DNA of 38,442 nucleotides from Elusimicrobiota bacterium (GCA_016182905.1 JACPFR010000055.1:1-38442); one strand, 5' to 3'; shown: positions 1 to 7,444, counted from the first letter of the stretch. Program-made: numbers and translations. The notes: generated by a model from the letters alone, not told the origin.

Positions 1-3
1 GGC

Positions 4-492
4 TCAGCCGCGGTAGACGCCCTTGAAGGACTTCTCGGCCTCGCGGCGGAGGTCCTTCTTCTTCATGGAGTCGCGGCGGTCGGCGCCGGTCTTGCCCTTG
101 GCGAGGCCCAGGGAGACCTTGGCCCAGCCGTTCTTGAAGTAGACCTCGAGAGGGATCAAGGTGAGGCCCTTGGTGGTCAGCTTGCCGGTGATCTTCCGGA
201 TCTCGGCTCCGTGCAGGAGGAGCTTGCGGTTGCGGCGGGTGTCGAGGGGCTCGGTCAAGGTGGTGGCGAAGACGTACGGGGGGATGTAGAAATTGTGGAG
301 GAAAAGCTCGCCTTTCTCGTTGGGCCGGGCGTAACAGCCGTCGAGGGAGGCGTTGCCGCCGCGCAGGGCCTTGACCTCGGGGCCGGCCAGCTGCAGGCCG
401 GCCTCGAGGACGTCCAGGATCTCGTAGAACTGGCGCGCCTTGCGGTTGGTGGCGACGATCTTTCGTTCGTCCTTGTTGTCTTTGCGCGACAT
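4..492 (-). CDS. smpB: SsrA-binding protein SmpB
   Basis: This 162-residue protein matches SmpB, the tmRNA-binding partner that delivers tmRNA to stalled ribosomes for trans-translation. Recognisable parts are the N-terminal KIVATNRKARQFYEI strand, the GPEVKALRGGNASL region, the YARPNEKGELFLHNFYIPPY region, and a basic C-terminal tail (KKKDLRREAEKSFKG) that enters the ribosome in this family. Length fits the usual 150-160 residues. The start at 492 is chosen because a longer reading to 618 would run through tRNA-Leu on the opposite strand and add non-homologous sequence. It is divergent from the tRNA-Leu gene. Confidence 0.95.
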   Translation of the reverse strand: MSRKDNKDERKIVATNRKARQFYEILDVLEAGLQLAGPEVKALRGGNASLDGCYARPNEKGELFLHNFYIPPYVFATTLTEPLDTRRNRKLLLHGAEIRKITGKLTTKGLTLIPLEVYFKNGWAKVSLGLAKGKTGADRRDSMKKKDLRREAEKSFKGVYRG

Positions 493-533
493 AGTATCGT
501 AGAATGAAAGTGTAGCACTTCGTCCCGGGCGGT

Positions 534-617
534 GGGCAGGTGGCGGAACTGGCAGACGCGCACGGCTCAGGACCGTGTGGGCGCAAGCTCTTAAGGGTTC
601 AAGTCCCTTCCTGCCCA
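534..617 (+). tRNA. tRNA-Leu (anticodon CAG)
   Basis: A perfect 7-bp acceptor stem is formed by 534-540 (gggcagg) with 610-616 (cctgccc). U8 is at 541. The anticodon stem pairs 561-565 with 573-577, and the loop at 566-572 places anticodon CAG at 568-570, which reads CUG. There is a long class II variable arm near 578-594 and a T arm with TTCAAGT. Discriminator A is at 617. The next bases are CCG, so the terminal CCA is not fully encoded and must be added enzymatically. Confidence 0.95.
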
Positions 618-650
618 CCGACCGGGATGAAGCGTGAGCGACGCAAGGAG

Positions 651-673
651 ACTATAGTCACTGTGACTATAGT
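651..673. promoter_or_regulatory. Perfect 23-bp palindrome upstream of pilin promoter (candidate operator)
   Basis: Positions 651-661 (ACTATAGTCAC) and 663-673 (GTGACTATAGT) form a perfect inverted repeat around T662. Each arm contains the 8-bp palindrome ACTATAGT. The element ends 10 bp before a consensus -35 box. It is AT-rich in a GC-rich neighbourhood and has no following T-tract, so it looks like a binding site for a dimeric regulator rather than a terminator. Being upstream of -35 would suit an activator. No matching regulator can be named from this window. Confidence 0.6.
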
Positions 674-683
674 TGTCGTAATC

Positions 684-712
684 TTGACAGCGGCGTGGCT
701 TCCGGTTATACT
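684..712 (+). promoter_or_regulatory. Sigma-70-type promoter of first pilin gene
   Basis: A full-consensus -35 TTGACA (684-689), a 17-nt spacer and a -10 TATACT (707-712) stand upstream of the pilin start at 795. This is the best-looking housekeeping promoter in the window. It predicts transcription from about 719 with a leader of about 75 nt. Confidence 0.8.
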
Positions 713-758
713 TCGTACGCGTGACCAGAGTGCCGGCATATAACACATCTGTCCCAGT

Positions 759-1280
759 CATCCATAAATAATCGGCACAGGGGGTCATGCAATAATGACG
801 AAGTTGAAAGAGCTGTCCAAGAAGGGCTTCACGCTCATCGAGCTGATGATCGTCGTCGCGATCATCGGCATCCTCGCGGCGATCGCCATTCCGAAGTTCG
901 CCGAGCTGATCCGCAAGTCGTCCGAAGGCGCGTCCAAGGGCAACCTCGGCGCTCTCCGGTCGGCCATGAGCATCTACTACGGGGACATGGAAGGCTCGTA
1001 TCCCGCCAACGTCGCCGCGCTGACGATCGGTGGTAAGTACCTCACGGCGCTTCCCGTCGCGAAGACTCCGAACTACCACCCCGACAGCACGGCCGTGGTC
1101 ACGCTCGCCAACGAGGCGGACATGATCACCACGACCAACGCCAACCCCACGAACGTGGGCGGCTGGTACTACAACAACCAGGCCACCAACGCGAACGTCG
1201 GCAACGTGCTCGTCAACTGCACGCACACCGACACGAAGGGCTCGGTCTGGACGGGCTACTAAGCCTGCAGGATCGACGAT
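759..1280 (+). repeat. Pilin cassette duplication, unit 1
   Basis: The segment from CATCCATA (759) through the pilin gene to the bases before the terminator is nearly identical to 2180-2698. The end of the 5' leader and about 20 bases after the stop are included. This points to duplication of a whole cassette, not just of the coding sequence. Confidence 0.85.
795..1262 (+). CDS. Type IV pilin / pseudopilin, copy 1
   Basis: A 155-residue prepilin with a short basic leader and the cleavage/methylation motif KKG|FTLIEL. Cleavage by a type IV prepilin peptidase would fall after Gly11, giving mature Phe1 and the conserved Glu5 (Glu16 of the precursor). The hydrophobic N-terminal helix runs to about residue 32. 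A Tyr/Asn/Thr-rich globular part follows with a single cysteine (Cys142), so there is no C-terminal disulfide loop. A purine-rich ribosome site (CAGGGGG) precedes ATG 795. It is almost identical to the copy at 2213-2680, differing only at L7P, K9R, N106D and V121A. A strong promoter precedes it and a strong terminator follows, so it is probably monocistronic and highly expressed. Whether it is a major pilin or a secretion pseudopilin cannot be decided here. Confidence 0.93.
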   Translation: MTKLKELSKKGFTLIELMIVVAIIGILAAIAIPKFAELIRKSSEGASKGNLGALRSAMSIYYGDMEGSYPANVAALTIGGKYLTALPVAKTPNYHPDSTAVVTLANEADMITTTNANPTNVGGWYYNNQATNANVGNVLVNCTHTDTKGSVWTGY

Positions 1281-1283
1281 GAC

Positions 1284-1318
1284 GAGCCCCCGGGGTCTTC
1301 GACCCCGGGGGCTCTTTC
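1284..1318 (+). terminator. Rho-independent terminator after pilin copy 1
   Basis: A perfect 14-bp stem (1284-1297 with 1301-1314) with a TTC loop is followed by TTTC. It separates the pilin from the prepilin peptidase gene. Confidence 0.85.
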
Positions 1319-1335
1319 GTCCCTAGAGAACGCCG

Positions 1336-2127
1336 GTGGATCCCGCTCCTCTCGTCGCCGCCCTGTTCGGCTCCCTGTACGGGAGCTTCCTGAACGTCGT
1401 CATCCACCGCCTGCCCCGCGAGGAGTCCGTGGCGTCCCCGCGCTCGCGCTGCCCGCATTGCGGCAAGCCGATCCGCTGGCAGGACAACCTGCCCGTGGTC
1501 TCCTGGCTCCTCCTGCGCGGCAAGGGGCGCTGCTGCCGCAAGCCGATCTCGGTCCGCTATCCGCTGGTCGAGGCCGCGACGGCCCTGCTCGCCGGTGGCC
1601 TGTGGCTCAAGTGGGGCGCCTCGCCCGTGTTCGCGGGCGCGGCCGTGGTCGCCTGCGGGGTCCTGCTCGCCGCCGCGCTCATCGACTGGGACACCTTCCT
1701 GATCCCGGACGAGCTGTCCGTCGGCCTGGCCCTGGCGGGCCTGCTGGTCTCCCCGTTCAACCCCTATCTCGACGCGGGCGCGTTCGGCGCCTGGTGGCTG
1801 GCCCCGTGGTGGAGCGCGCGCGGGGCCGCGCTCGGCTTCCTGCTGGGCTGGGCGGTCGCGGCCGCCGGCGAGGCGATCTTCAAGAAGGAGGCCTTCGGCG
1901 GCGGGGACGTGAAGCTGCTGGCGGGCATCGGGGCGTGGACGGGGATCACCGGCGCGTTCGACGCGCTGATGATCGGGTCCTTGCTCGGCTCGGCGTACGG
2001 CCTGGCGCTGCTGCGCTCCGGCAAGGCGAGCCGCTCCGACGCGATCCCTTTCGGCCCCTTCCTGGCGGCGGCCGCGGCGTTCAACTTCTTCAAGCTCCTG
2101 CCCCTGGGCTGGCCCTTCACCTTCTGA
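1336..2127 (+). CDS. pilD: Type IV prepilin peptidase (A24 family, PilD/GspO type)
   Basis: A 263-residue integral membrane aspartyl protease that cleaves and N-methylates prepilins. The N-terminal segment GSLYGSFLNVVIHRLP is typical. A cytoplasmic zinc-binding region contains C39-P-H-C42, followed by RWQDNLPVVSWLLLRG. Catalytic aspartates are in LIDWDTFLIPDE (Asp117) and GGGDVKLLAGIGAW (Asp191). About seven to eight membrane segments are apparent. The second zinc knuckle is contracted: Cys66-Cys67 are adjacent where CxxC is usual. Start is GTG 1336. A weak TAGAGA box lies 6 nt upstream and no Shine-Dalgarno is seen. The gene sits between its two likely substrates. Confidence 0.93.
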   Translation: MDPAPLVAALFGSLYGSFLNVVIHRLPREESVASPRSRCPHCGKPIRWQDNLPVVSWLLLRGKGRCCRKPISVRYPLVEAATALLAGGLWLKWGASPVFAGAAVVACGVLLAAALIDWDTFLIPDELSVGLALAGLLVSPFNPYLDAGAFGAWWLAPWWSARGAALGFLLGWAVAAAGEAIFKKEAFGGGDVKLLAGIGAWTGITGAFDALMIGSLLGSAYGLALLRSGKASRSDAIPFGPFLAAAAAFNFFKLLPLGWPFTF

Positions 2128-2168
2128 AGTTCACTTAATGTTGCGTGGTCGTCCTCCGGCCCCGCGGG

Positions 2169-2174
2169 TATACT
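2169..2174 (+). promoter_or_regulatory. Candidate -10 box of pilin copy 2
   Basis: TATACT at 2169-2174 gives a leader of about 32 nt before ATG 2213. No good -35 is present at 17 nt (TGGTCG), so this promoter looks weaker than that of copy 1. Read-through from the prepilin peptidase gene is also possible. Confidence 0.5.
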
Positions 2175-2179
2175 ACGAG

Positions 2180-2698
2180 CATCCATACCTAATCGGCGCA
2201 GGAGGTCATCCCATGACGAAGTTGAAAGAGCCGTCCAGAAAGGGCTTCACGCTCATCGAGCTGATGATCGTCGTCGCGATCATCGGCATCCTCGCGGCGA
2301 TCGCCATCCCGAAGTTCGCCGAGCTGATCCGCAAGTCGTCCGAAGGCGCGTCCAAGGGCAACCTCGGCGCTCTCCGGTCGGCCATGAGCATCTACTACGG
2401 CGACATGGAAGGCTCGTATCCCGCCAACGTCGCCGCGCTGACGATCGGCGGCAAGTACCTCACGGCGCTTCCCGTCGCGAAGACTCCGAACTACCACCCC
2501 GACAGCACGGCCGTGGTCACGCTCGCCGACGAGGCGGACATGATCACCACGACCAACGCCAACCCCACGAACGCGGGCGGCTGGTACTACAACAACCAGG
2601 CCACCAACGCGAACGTCGGCAACGTGCTGGTCAACTGCACGCACACCGACACGAAGGGCTCGGTCTGGACGGGCTACTAAGCCTGCAGGATCGACGAA
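2180..2698 (+). repeat. Pilin cassette duplication, unit 2
   Basis: This is the second copy of the cassette at 759-1280. Leader bases (CATCCATA, TAATCGGC, GGTCAT), coding sequence and the post-stop GCCTGCAGGATCGACGA are conserved. The far upstream promoter and palindrome of unit 1 are not duplicated. Confidence 0.85.
2213..2680 (+). CDS. Type IV pilin / pseudopilin, copy 2
   Basis: A 155-residue prepilin with the leader MTKLKEPSRKG and the conserved FTLIELMIVVAIIGILAAIA helix. Predicted cleavage is after Gly11, with mature Glu5 present. The start at 2213 is fixed by a perfect AGGAGG (2200-2205) seven bases upstream; an in-frame extension to 2138 lacks pilin features. Only four residues differ from copy 1 (P7, R9, D106, A121), and the mature helix is identical. 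Such near-identity suggests recent duplication or ongoing gene conversion. It lies 85 bp after the prepilin peptidase gene. Confidence 0.93.
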   Translation: MTKLKEPSRKGFTLIELMIVVAIIGILAAIAIPKFAELIRKSSEGASKGNLGALRSAMSIYYGDMEGSYPANVAALTIGGKYLTALPVAKTPNYHPDSTAVVTLADEADMITTTNANPTNAGGWYYNNQATNANVGNVLVNCTHTDTKGSVWTGY

Positions 2699-2702
2699 GA
2701 CG

Positions 2703-2741
2703 GGCTCCCGGGGTCTCGGCCCCCGGGGGCCTTTCTTTTTT
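2703..2741 (+). terminator. Rho-independent terminator after pilin copy 2
   Basis: An 11-bp GC stem (2703-2713 with 2721-2731, one G-U pair) with a 7-nt loop is followed by TTTCTTTTTT. The T-tract overlaps the stop codon of the convergent membrane protein gene. Confidence 0.85.
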
Positions 2742-4170
2742 AGCGGAGCTCCCGGGCGGCGAGCCAGGGCCGCGGGACGCTCGCGCGCCGCGCGAAGAGG
2801 AGGGCCTGCCCGTCCGCATAGACGAGGGCCCAGCGCTCCCGGGGCATGTAGGCGGCGTGGTAGGGGAGCATGGTCGCCGCGTCGATCAGCGGCAGGTTCT
2901 CCATGAGGGCGAGGTCGATGCCGCGGCGGTCGAGGAAGGCCTGCCAGTCCGCCGGCGAGGCGAGGGCGTCGCCGGTCTCCACGAGGAGGTCGTGGAACAG
3001 GTAGCGGCCGTCCTGGAAGACGAGATAATCCGGGTGCAGGCGCCAGCCCAGGTAGCCGCCCCAGCCCCAGGGATTGTAGAGGGCGCGGCGCGGCAGGTCT
3101 CCGGCCTGGCTCGCGAGGAACTCCGCGGCGCGGCGCGGCACGAAGTGGTCGTTGAAGGGCGTCCGCCCGAAGCCGTAGAGGAGCGCGCAATACAGAGAGA
3201 AGGCCCCGAGCCCGGCGGCCAGCGCCCAGGCTAGGCGGCGCCGGGAGGGAGAGGCCGCGACGCCCGCGTCCTTCAGGAAGGCGGCGATCAGGGGAACGGA
3301 GCAGGCCACGGAGTAGGCCGCCATCCGGGAATGGCGGGAGGCGGCGAAGCCGAAGAACAGCACGGCGGCCAGCGGGCCGAGCGCCGGGCGGCGCCGGGCG
3401 CGGAGCGCGAGCAGGGCCGCGCCGCAGGCGCCTAGCAACGCGAGCCAGAAAGGCCAGTGCCAGGGGTCGTCGAGACGGATGGCCCGCCACTCGCTCAGGC
3501 GCACGGAGATGTTCCCGGCGTCCTGCCAATGCCGCCAGATCACCGCGAGGCCCGCGGGGCCCTGGACCTGGAGCAGGCAGCCGAGGGCGGCGGCGCCCAG
3601 GTGCCGCCAGGCGCCGTAGAGCCCGAGGAGGACGAGGCCGTACACGAAGCCGGGATGGAGGTTGGCCCAGAGGCAGAACAACGCGGCGCACCAGGCGGGG
3701 CCGGGCGCGGGGAGCCCGAGGCGGCGGCGCTCCAGCCCGAGGAAGACCAGGCCGAAGCCGATAAGGGAGAACAGCTCGGGGCGGATGTCGGAGCGCGTGA
3801 GGCTCGCCGCGCCCCACAGGGCCAGGGCGGCGGCGCGCGTCGGTTCTTCGGCGTCGTATAGCTCGAGCGTCTTGAGGAGGAGCCAGGCCGAGGCGGCGAT
3901 CATCGCCGCCTTGAACAGCCACAGCGCATGAAGGCCTCCGGCGCGGTACAGGGCGTCGAAGATCAGCTGGACGGCCCACTCGAAGTCCGCCCACGGCGCG
4001 CCGGCGCGCGTCGACGACAGCCAGTCCGCCGTCGGGATCGACAGGGTCTCGCGCATGCGCCGGGCGGCGCTCAGGTGCCAGAACAGGTCGGGGTTGGAGA
4101 GGGGCAGGAGCGCGACGGGGACGAGGGAGAGCGGCCCCAGGCGGCGCAGGATCCGGTCGGAGCGGCTCAT
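2740..4170 (-). CDS. GT-C-like polytopic membrane protein
   Basis: A 476-residue protein with about ten hydrophobic segments. Near the N-terminus is SNPDLFWHLSAARRMRE (Asp28), resembling the D-L-W-W-H-L motif that opens the first periplasmic loop of many GT-C glycosyltransferase-like proteins. The C-terminal third is a soluble, probably periplasmic region (NPWGWGGYLGWRL, FQDGRYLF). GT-C enzymes use lipid-linked sugar donors; no substrate can be read here. Start 4170 is chosen because it overlaps the stop of the upstream gene in an ATGA and because the sequence upstream in this frame is non-homologous. It is the second gene of an operon with the 4167-5576 gene. Confidence 0.75.
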   Translation of the reverse strand: MSRSDRILRRLGPLSLVPVALLPLSNPDLFWHLSAARRMRETLSIPTADWLSSTRAGAPWADFEWAVQLIFDALYRAGGLHALWLFKAAMIAASAWLLLKTLELYDAEEPTRAAALALWGAASLTRSDIRPELFSLIGFGLVFLGLERRRLGLPAPGPAWCAALFCLWANLHPGFVYGLVLLGLYGAWRHLGAAALGCLLQVQGPAGLAVIWRHWQDAGNISVRLSEWRAIRLDDPWHWPFWLALLGACGAALLALRARRRPALGPLAAVLFFGFAASRHSRMAAYSVACSVPLIAAFLKDAGVAASPSRRRLAWALAAGLGAFSLYCALLYGFGRTPFNDHFVPRRAAEFLASQAGDLPRRALYNPWGWGGYLGWRLHPDYLVFQDGRYLFHDLLVETGDALASPADWQAFLDRRGIDLALMENLPLIDAATMLPYHAAYMPRERWALVYADGQALLFARRASVPRPWLAARELR

Positions 4171-5576
4171 CGGGGCTCGTACACGGAGGCGCGCTCGGAG
4201 GGCTCCTCGTGCAGCTTGCGGAACAGCTTCGGGTCCTCGAGACGGCGGTGGACGCGCTCCACCTGGCGGCGGGGGACGGCGCCCTCGTCGGCGAGCAGGC
4301 CGAAGTCGAGGCCCTCGACGCGCAGGACGTAGGTCACGCGCGCGGCCTTGAGGGCGGCGGCGAAATCCTCGTCGCGCTCGACGGCAGGCAAGGGCACGCT
4401 CGGCAGGCCGGAGAGCCAGCCGTCCCGGACCGGCGCGGCGCTGGTGAGCAGGCCGGGGCCCGGGCGCGCGGCGAGCCAGGCGTAGGTCATCTTGAGCTCC
4501 GGCTCGGCCCAGGGGCTCGGGCGGCCGAGGCGCGGCAAGGTCTGGGCTCCCAGCTGCAGCGCGAGGAGAAGCGCGAGCGCGGGCTTGGCCGCGCGGCCGA
4601 GGCCGGCGGCGAGCGCCCAGAGCAGGAGGGGAAGAAGGGGGATGAGGTAGCGCTCGTACTGCCAGCCCCAGACGGCGAGCATGAGCGCCGTGCCGGCCAG
4701 CGCGAGCGCGGCCGGGTCGTCGCGCCGGGCGCGCAGGGCGATGACGAGCCCGCGCAGAGCGGCGGCGCACAGCGCCGCGCCCAGGAGCGAGGCGAGGACG
4801 CCCGCGGCGAGGGAAGGCGGGGTGAAGCTCCCGCCCCACTCGGAGGCATAGAAGCGCGCGTTTGCCGCGGCGACGCGCGCGAGCTTGGCCGACGGCGCGG
4901 AGCCGTAGGTGAAGGAGAACATGCTGAACTTGTCGACGGAGCGGATCTTCGACCAGGACCAGGCGGACCAGGCGCCGAAGGCCAGGACCGGAGGCAGGAG
5001 GGCTTCCGCGGCCGGACGGAGCTTCTTCTTCTCGAGGAAGACGGCGAGCGCGGGCAAGGCGGAGACCCCGGCCGTGCGCGTGAGCAGCAGGGCGGCGGCG
5101 GAGAGGCCGGCGAGCAGGGGGCGCCCCGAGTCCGCGGCCGTCAGCAGCCCCAGGAGCGCCAAAGTGAACGGAGCCTCGGACATGACGACGCCCGACTGGG
5201 ACAGGACGAGCGGCGAGGACGCGAACAGCGCGGCGGCGAGCAAGGCGGTCGCCTCGTCGGTCCGGCGCCGCAGCCACAGCCACAGCGCCGCGGGGACGAG
5301 AGCCAGGACCAAGGCCGAGGCGGCCTGGAAAAGGCCCGCGCCCTCGGTGAGCCAGGACAGCGGCGCGAGCAGGGCCGGCCACGCCGGGTTGATCATCGTC
5401 AGCGGGGGGCAACCGGGGGAGGTGAGCAGGCAGTAGCGTCCCGCGGCGAGAGCGCGCGCGCCGACGAGGTACAGGACGTCGTCCTGCTGGCGGCCGAAGT
5501 ACTGGGCCGGCGCGAAGGCCAGCACCAGGAGCGCGCACGCGGCGAGGACGAAGGCGGAGCGCGGGGGGATGTTCAA
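4167..5576 (-). CDS. GT-C glycosyltransferase-like membrane protein (family 39/ArnT style)
   Basis: A 469-residue polytopic membrane protein. After a first membrane helix it has QQDDVLYLVGARAL (Asp32-Asp33), the position of the catalytic Asp in the first external loop of GT39/ArnT-type transferases. A repeat-rich set of transmembrane helices follows, including WQYERYLIPLLPLLLW, similar to the R-Y-L-P segment of the family. The C-terminal ~120 residues are soluble. The first codon in frame is TTG at 5574-5576, only 5 nt after the encoded CCA of tRNA-Ser. No ribosome site is visible, so the exact start is uncertain. It is translationally coupled (ATGA) to the next GT-C-like gene. Confidence 0.75.
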   Translation of the reverse strand: MNIPPRSAFVLAACALLVLAFAPAQYFGRQQDDVLYLVGARALAAGRYCLLTSPGCPPLTMINPAWPALLAPLSWLTEGAGLFQAASALVLALVPAALWLWLRRRTDEATALLAAALFASSPLVLSQSGVVMSEAPFTLALLGLLTAADSGRPLLAGLSAAALLLTRTAGVSALPALAVFLEKKKLRPAAEALLPPVLAFGAWSAWSWSKIRSVDKFSMFSFTYGSAPSAKLARVAAANARFYASEWGGSFTPPSLAAGVLASLLGAALCAAALRGLVIALRARRDDPAALALAGTALMLAVWGWQYERYLIPLLPLLLWALAAGLGRAAKPALALLLALQLGAQTLPRLGRPSPWAEPELKMTYAWLAARPGPGLLTSAAPVRDGWLSGLPSVPLPAVERDEDFAAALKAARVTYVLRVEGLDFGLLADEGAVPRRQVERVHRRLEDPKLFRKLHEEPSERASVYEPR

Positions 5577-5581
5577 AAAAA

Positions 5582-5671
5582 TGGCGGAAGAGGAGGGATT
5601 CGAACCCTCGAGGGCTTTTAGACCCTACACGATTTCCAGTCGTGCGCCTTCGACCACTCGGCCACCCTTCC
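5582..5671 (-). tRNA. tRNA-Ser (anticodon GGA)
   Basis: On the minus strand, acceptor GGAAGGG (5671-5665) pairs with CTCTTCC (5592-5586) with one G-U. Discriminator G is at 5585 and CCA is encoded at 5584-5582. Anticodon stem CACGA/TCGTG encloses loop CTGGAAA, giving anticodon GGA for UCC. There is a long class II variable arm, and the T loop is GGTTCGAATCC. It lies directly upstream of the GT-C operon in the same direction. Confidence 0.95.
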
Positions 5672-5681
5672 TACGGCAGGG

Positions 5682-5687
5682 ATTATA
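5682..5687 (-). promoter_or_regulatory. -10 box of tRNA-Ser promoter
   Basis: A perfect TATAAT on the minus strand lies 10 nt before the tRNA 5' end. A TTGACG exists further upstream but at 27 nt, too far for a standard -35. This promoter may also drive the downstream GT-C genes. Confidence 0.65.
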
Positions 5688-5724
5688 GCGCATTTTCGTA
5701 TCGAGTACCGCCCCCGTCAAAAGG

Positions 5725-7425
5725 CTACGGCCGGCCGCCGGCGGATACCCTCAGGGCCCAAGCGGCGTCGGGATCGCGCGGGGCGTAGCGGGCGAACGCG
5801 CGCAGATGGGGGATCGCCTCGGCGGCGCGGCCCGAGGCCAGCTCCAGCCGGGCGAGATTGAAGTTCGCGGCCGGGTTCCACGGCGACAGCGCGAGGGCGC
5901 GCCGCAGGGCGGCTTCCGATCCGGCGAAGCGTCCGCGCTTCTCGGCGACGAGGCCCGCCAGCACCCAGGCGTCGGCGACGGTGGGATCGCGCTCCAGCGC
6001 CTCGGCGATCCGGCGCTCGGTCTCGGCGGCGTCGCCGCGCTCCCAGGCGAGCCGCGCGAGGTTGTAGTAGGGCAGGGCGAGCCCCGGAGCGAGGCGTATC
6101 GACTCGGCGAACTGGGCTTGGCCTTCGGCGGCGCGGCCCGCGAGTATGAGCTCCATCCCGTAGGCCGCGCGCGCTCGCGCGGACACGGGATTGCACGCGA
6201 GCACCCTTTCGTAATAAGGGATGCCGCCGCGCCACGCCCGGGCATACGCCGCGCAGGCCCAGGCCCCGCCCGCGAGCAGGAGGAGGCCGGACGCGAGCGC
6301 CGTCCGGGGGGCCGTCGCGCGGGCCCGCGTCCACAGGACGCCGAGCCCGGCCGCCAGGCCCAGGCTCGGCAGGTACAGGAAGCGCTGCGCGCCGATCTCG
6401 TTGAGCGGCGTCAGGACGTGGATGGTCGGCAGCAGGAAGACCGAGGGGGCGCACAGCCAGAAGGCCCAGCGGGCGCGCCGGGCGAGGAGCGCCCAAAGTC
6501 CGAAGGCATAGAGGGCGGCGAGGCCCAGGAGAGGCGGCCAGGACCAAGGCGAGCCGGGTCGCGCGTCCGGGATCAGCGGCCGCGCGAAATCGGGGCACAG
6601 CCCCGCGCCCGTGAGGCTCGGCCAGAGGTAGCGCGCGAAGGCGAAGCGGGCGACCGTCAGCGCGGCCGTGAGGCGGTCTCCGAAGTAGGGGACGCCGCCG
6701 CTGAAGGGGACGCCGGCCAGCGCCAGGCGGACGACCAGGTAGAGCGCGATCGATCCGAGCAGCGCCGCGTGGACGCCGCGACGCCCGCGAGACCAGGGCT
6801 TCGCGCCGTCGAAGGTCCAATCGGAGGCCGCGACCAGGATCGGAAAAAGAAGCGCGTGCTCCTTCACGAAGAGGGCGGCCGTGAACAGCGCGACGCCGCC
6901 CGCCGTCCGCACGGGGGAGGAGCGGCGGTCGAGGAGGAGCCACGCGCCGAGGAGAAGGACCGCGGAGAGGAGCTCGGAGCGTCCCGTCACCGCGGCCACG
7001 GCTTCGACGTGGGTCGGGAGGACCGCGAACGCGGCGGCCGCGGCCAGCGCGGCGCCGGCGGGCAGGCGGCCGCGGAGGACGATGAGCAGCAGCCAGCACG
7101 CGGCCGCGTGCAGCAGGAGATTGGCGGCGCGGAGGGGGCGCGCGTCCCGGCCCGTCGTCAGGTTCTGGGCGAGGAAGGTGAGCATGAGGAGCGGCCGGTA
7201 GAGCACGGGCTTGCTGAGGCCGTACACCCGCGCGCCGGAACCGTCCGCCGCCTCCCAGATGCCCTTGCCGAGCAGCCCCTCGAGGCCGCCCAGCCCCGCG
7301 TCGAGCAGGACGTTGCCTCCGACGAGGTGGGCGTCGTCGTGCACGTATCCGCGCTGGCCGAGGATCGTCGCGTACCCCGCGAGGCACAGCAGCAGAAGGA
7401 AGGCCGCATGTCGGTAGCCGAGCAT
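5725..7425 (-). CDS. TMTC-like membrane glycosyltransferase with C-terminal TPR repeats
   Basis: A 566-residue protein in two parts. Residues 1 to about 390 are polytopic, with YVHDDAHLVGGN (Asp30-Asp31) in the first external loop, THVEAVAAVTGRSELLSAV and RFLYLPSLGLAAGLG. This pattern resembles the TMTC/DUF1736 group of GT-C proteins, whose eukaryotic members O-mannosylate cadherins. Residues about 395-560 form tandem tetratricopeptide repeats (ARAAYGMELILAGRAAEGQA, LPYYNLARLAWERGD, NFNLARLELASGRAAEA). The ATG at 7425 is preceded by GATAAT exactly 6 nt upstream, predicting a leaderless transcript. Acceptor protein and donor sugar are unknown; a pilin target is only a hypothesis from proximity. 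Confidence 0.8.
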   Translation of the reverse strand: MLGYRHAAFLLLLCLAGYATILGQRGYVHDDAHLVGGNVLLDAGLGGLEGLLGKGIWEAADGSGARVYGLSKPVLYRPLLMLTFLAQNLTTGRDARPLRAANLLLHAAACWLLLIVLRGRLPAGAALAAAAAFAVLPTHVEAVAAVTGRSELLSAVLLLGAWLLLDRRSSPVRTAGGVALFTAALFVKEHALLFPILVAASDWTFDGAKPWSRGRRGVHAALLGSIALYLVVRLALAGVPFSGGVPYFGDRLTAALTVARFAFARYLWPSLTGAGLCPDFARPLIPDARPGSPWSWPPLLGLAALYAFGLWALLARRARWAFWLCAPSVFLLPTIHVLTPLNEIGAQRFLYLPSLGLAAGLGVLWTRARATAPRTALASGLLLLAGGAWACAAYARAWRGGIPYYERVLACNPVSARARAAYGMELILAGRAAEGQAQFAESIRLAPGLALPYYNLARLAWERGDAAETERRIAEALERDPTVADAWVLAGLVAEKRGRFAGSEAALRRALALSPWNPAANFNLARLELASGRAAEAIPHLRAFARYAPRDPDAAWALRVSAGGRP

Positions 7426-7431
7426 GGGGTG

Positions 7432-7444
7432 ATTATCCTATTTT
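7432..7444. promoter_or_regulatory. Back-to-back -10 boxes of divergent leaderless genes
   Basis: GATAAT on the minus strand (7437-7432) ends 6 nt before ATG 7425. TATTTT on the plus strand (7439-7444) ends 6 nt before ATG 7451. The two boxes are one base apart. Any -35 contacts would lie inside the opposite gene, and none matches consensus. Confidence 0.55.

Noticed and set aside
540-743. Short open frame starting inside the tRNA-Leu region
   Set aside because: It overlaps the tRNA and the promoter/palindrome; the peptide is a translation of the tRNA sequence.
2740-5538. A single 932-residue minus-strand reading frame joining two membrane proteins
   Set aside because: Only the part after the Met at 4170 looks like a protein. 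The upstream part is Arg/Pro/Gly-rich out-of-frame sequence of the 4167-5576 gene, which ends with an ATGA overlap.
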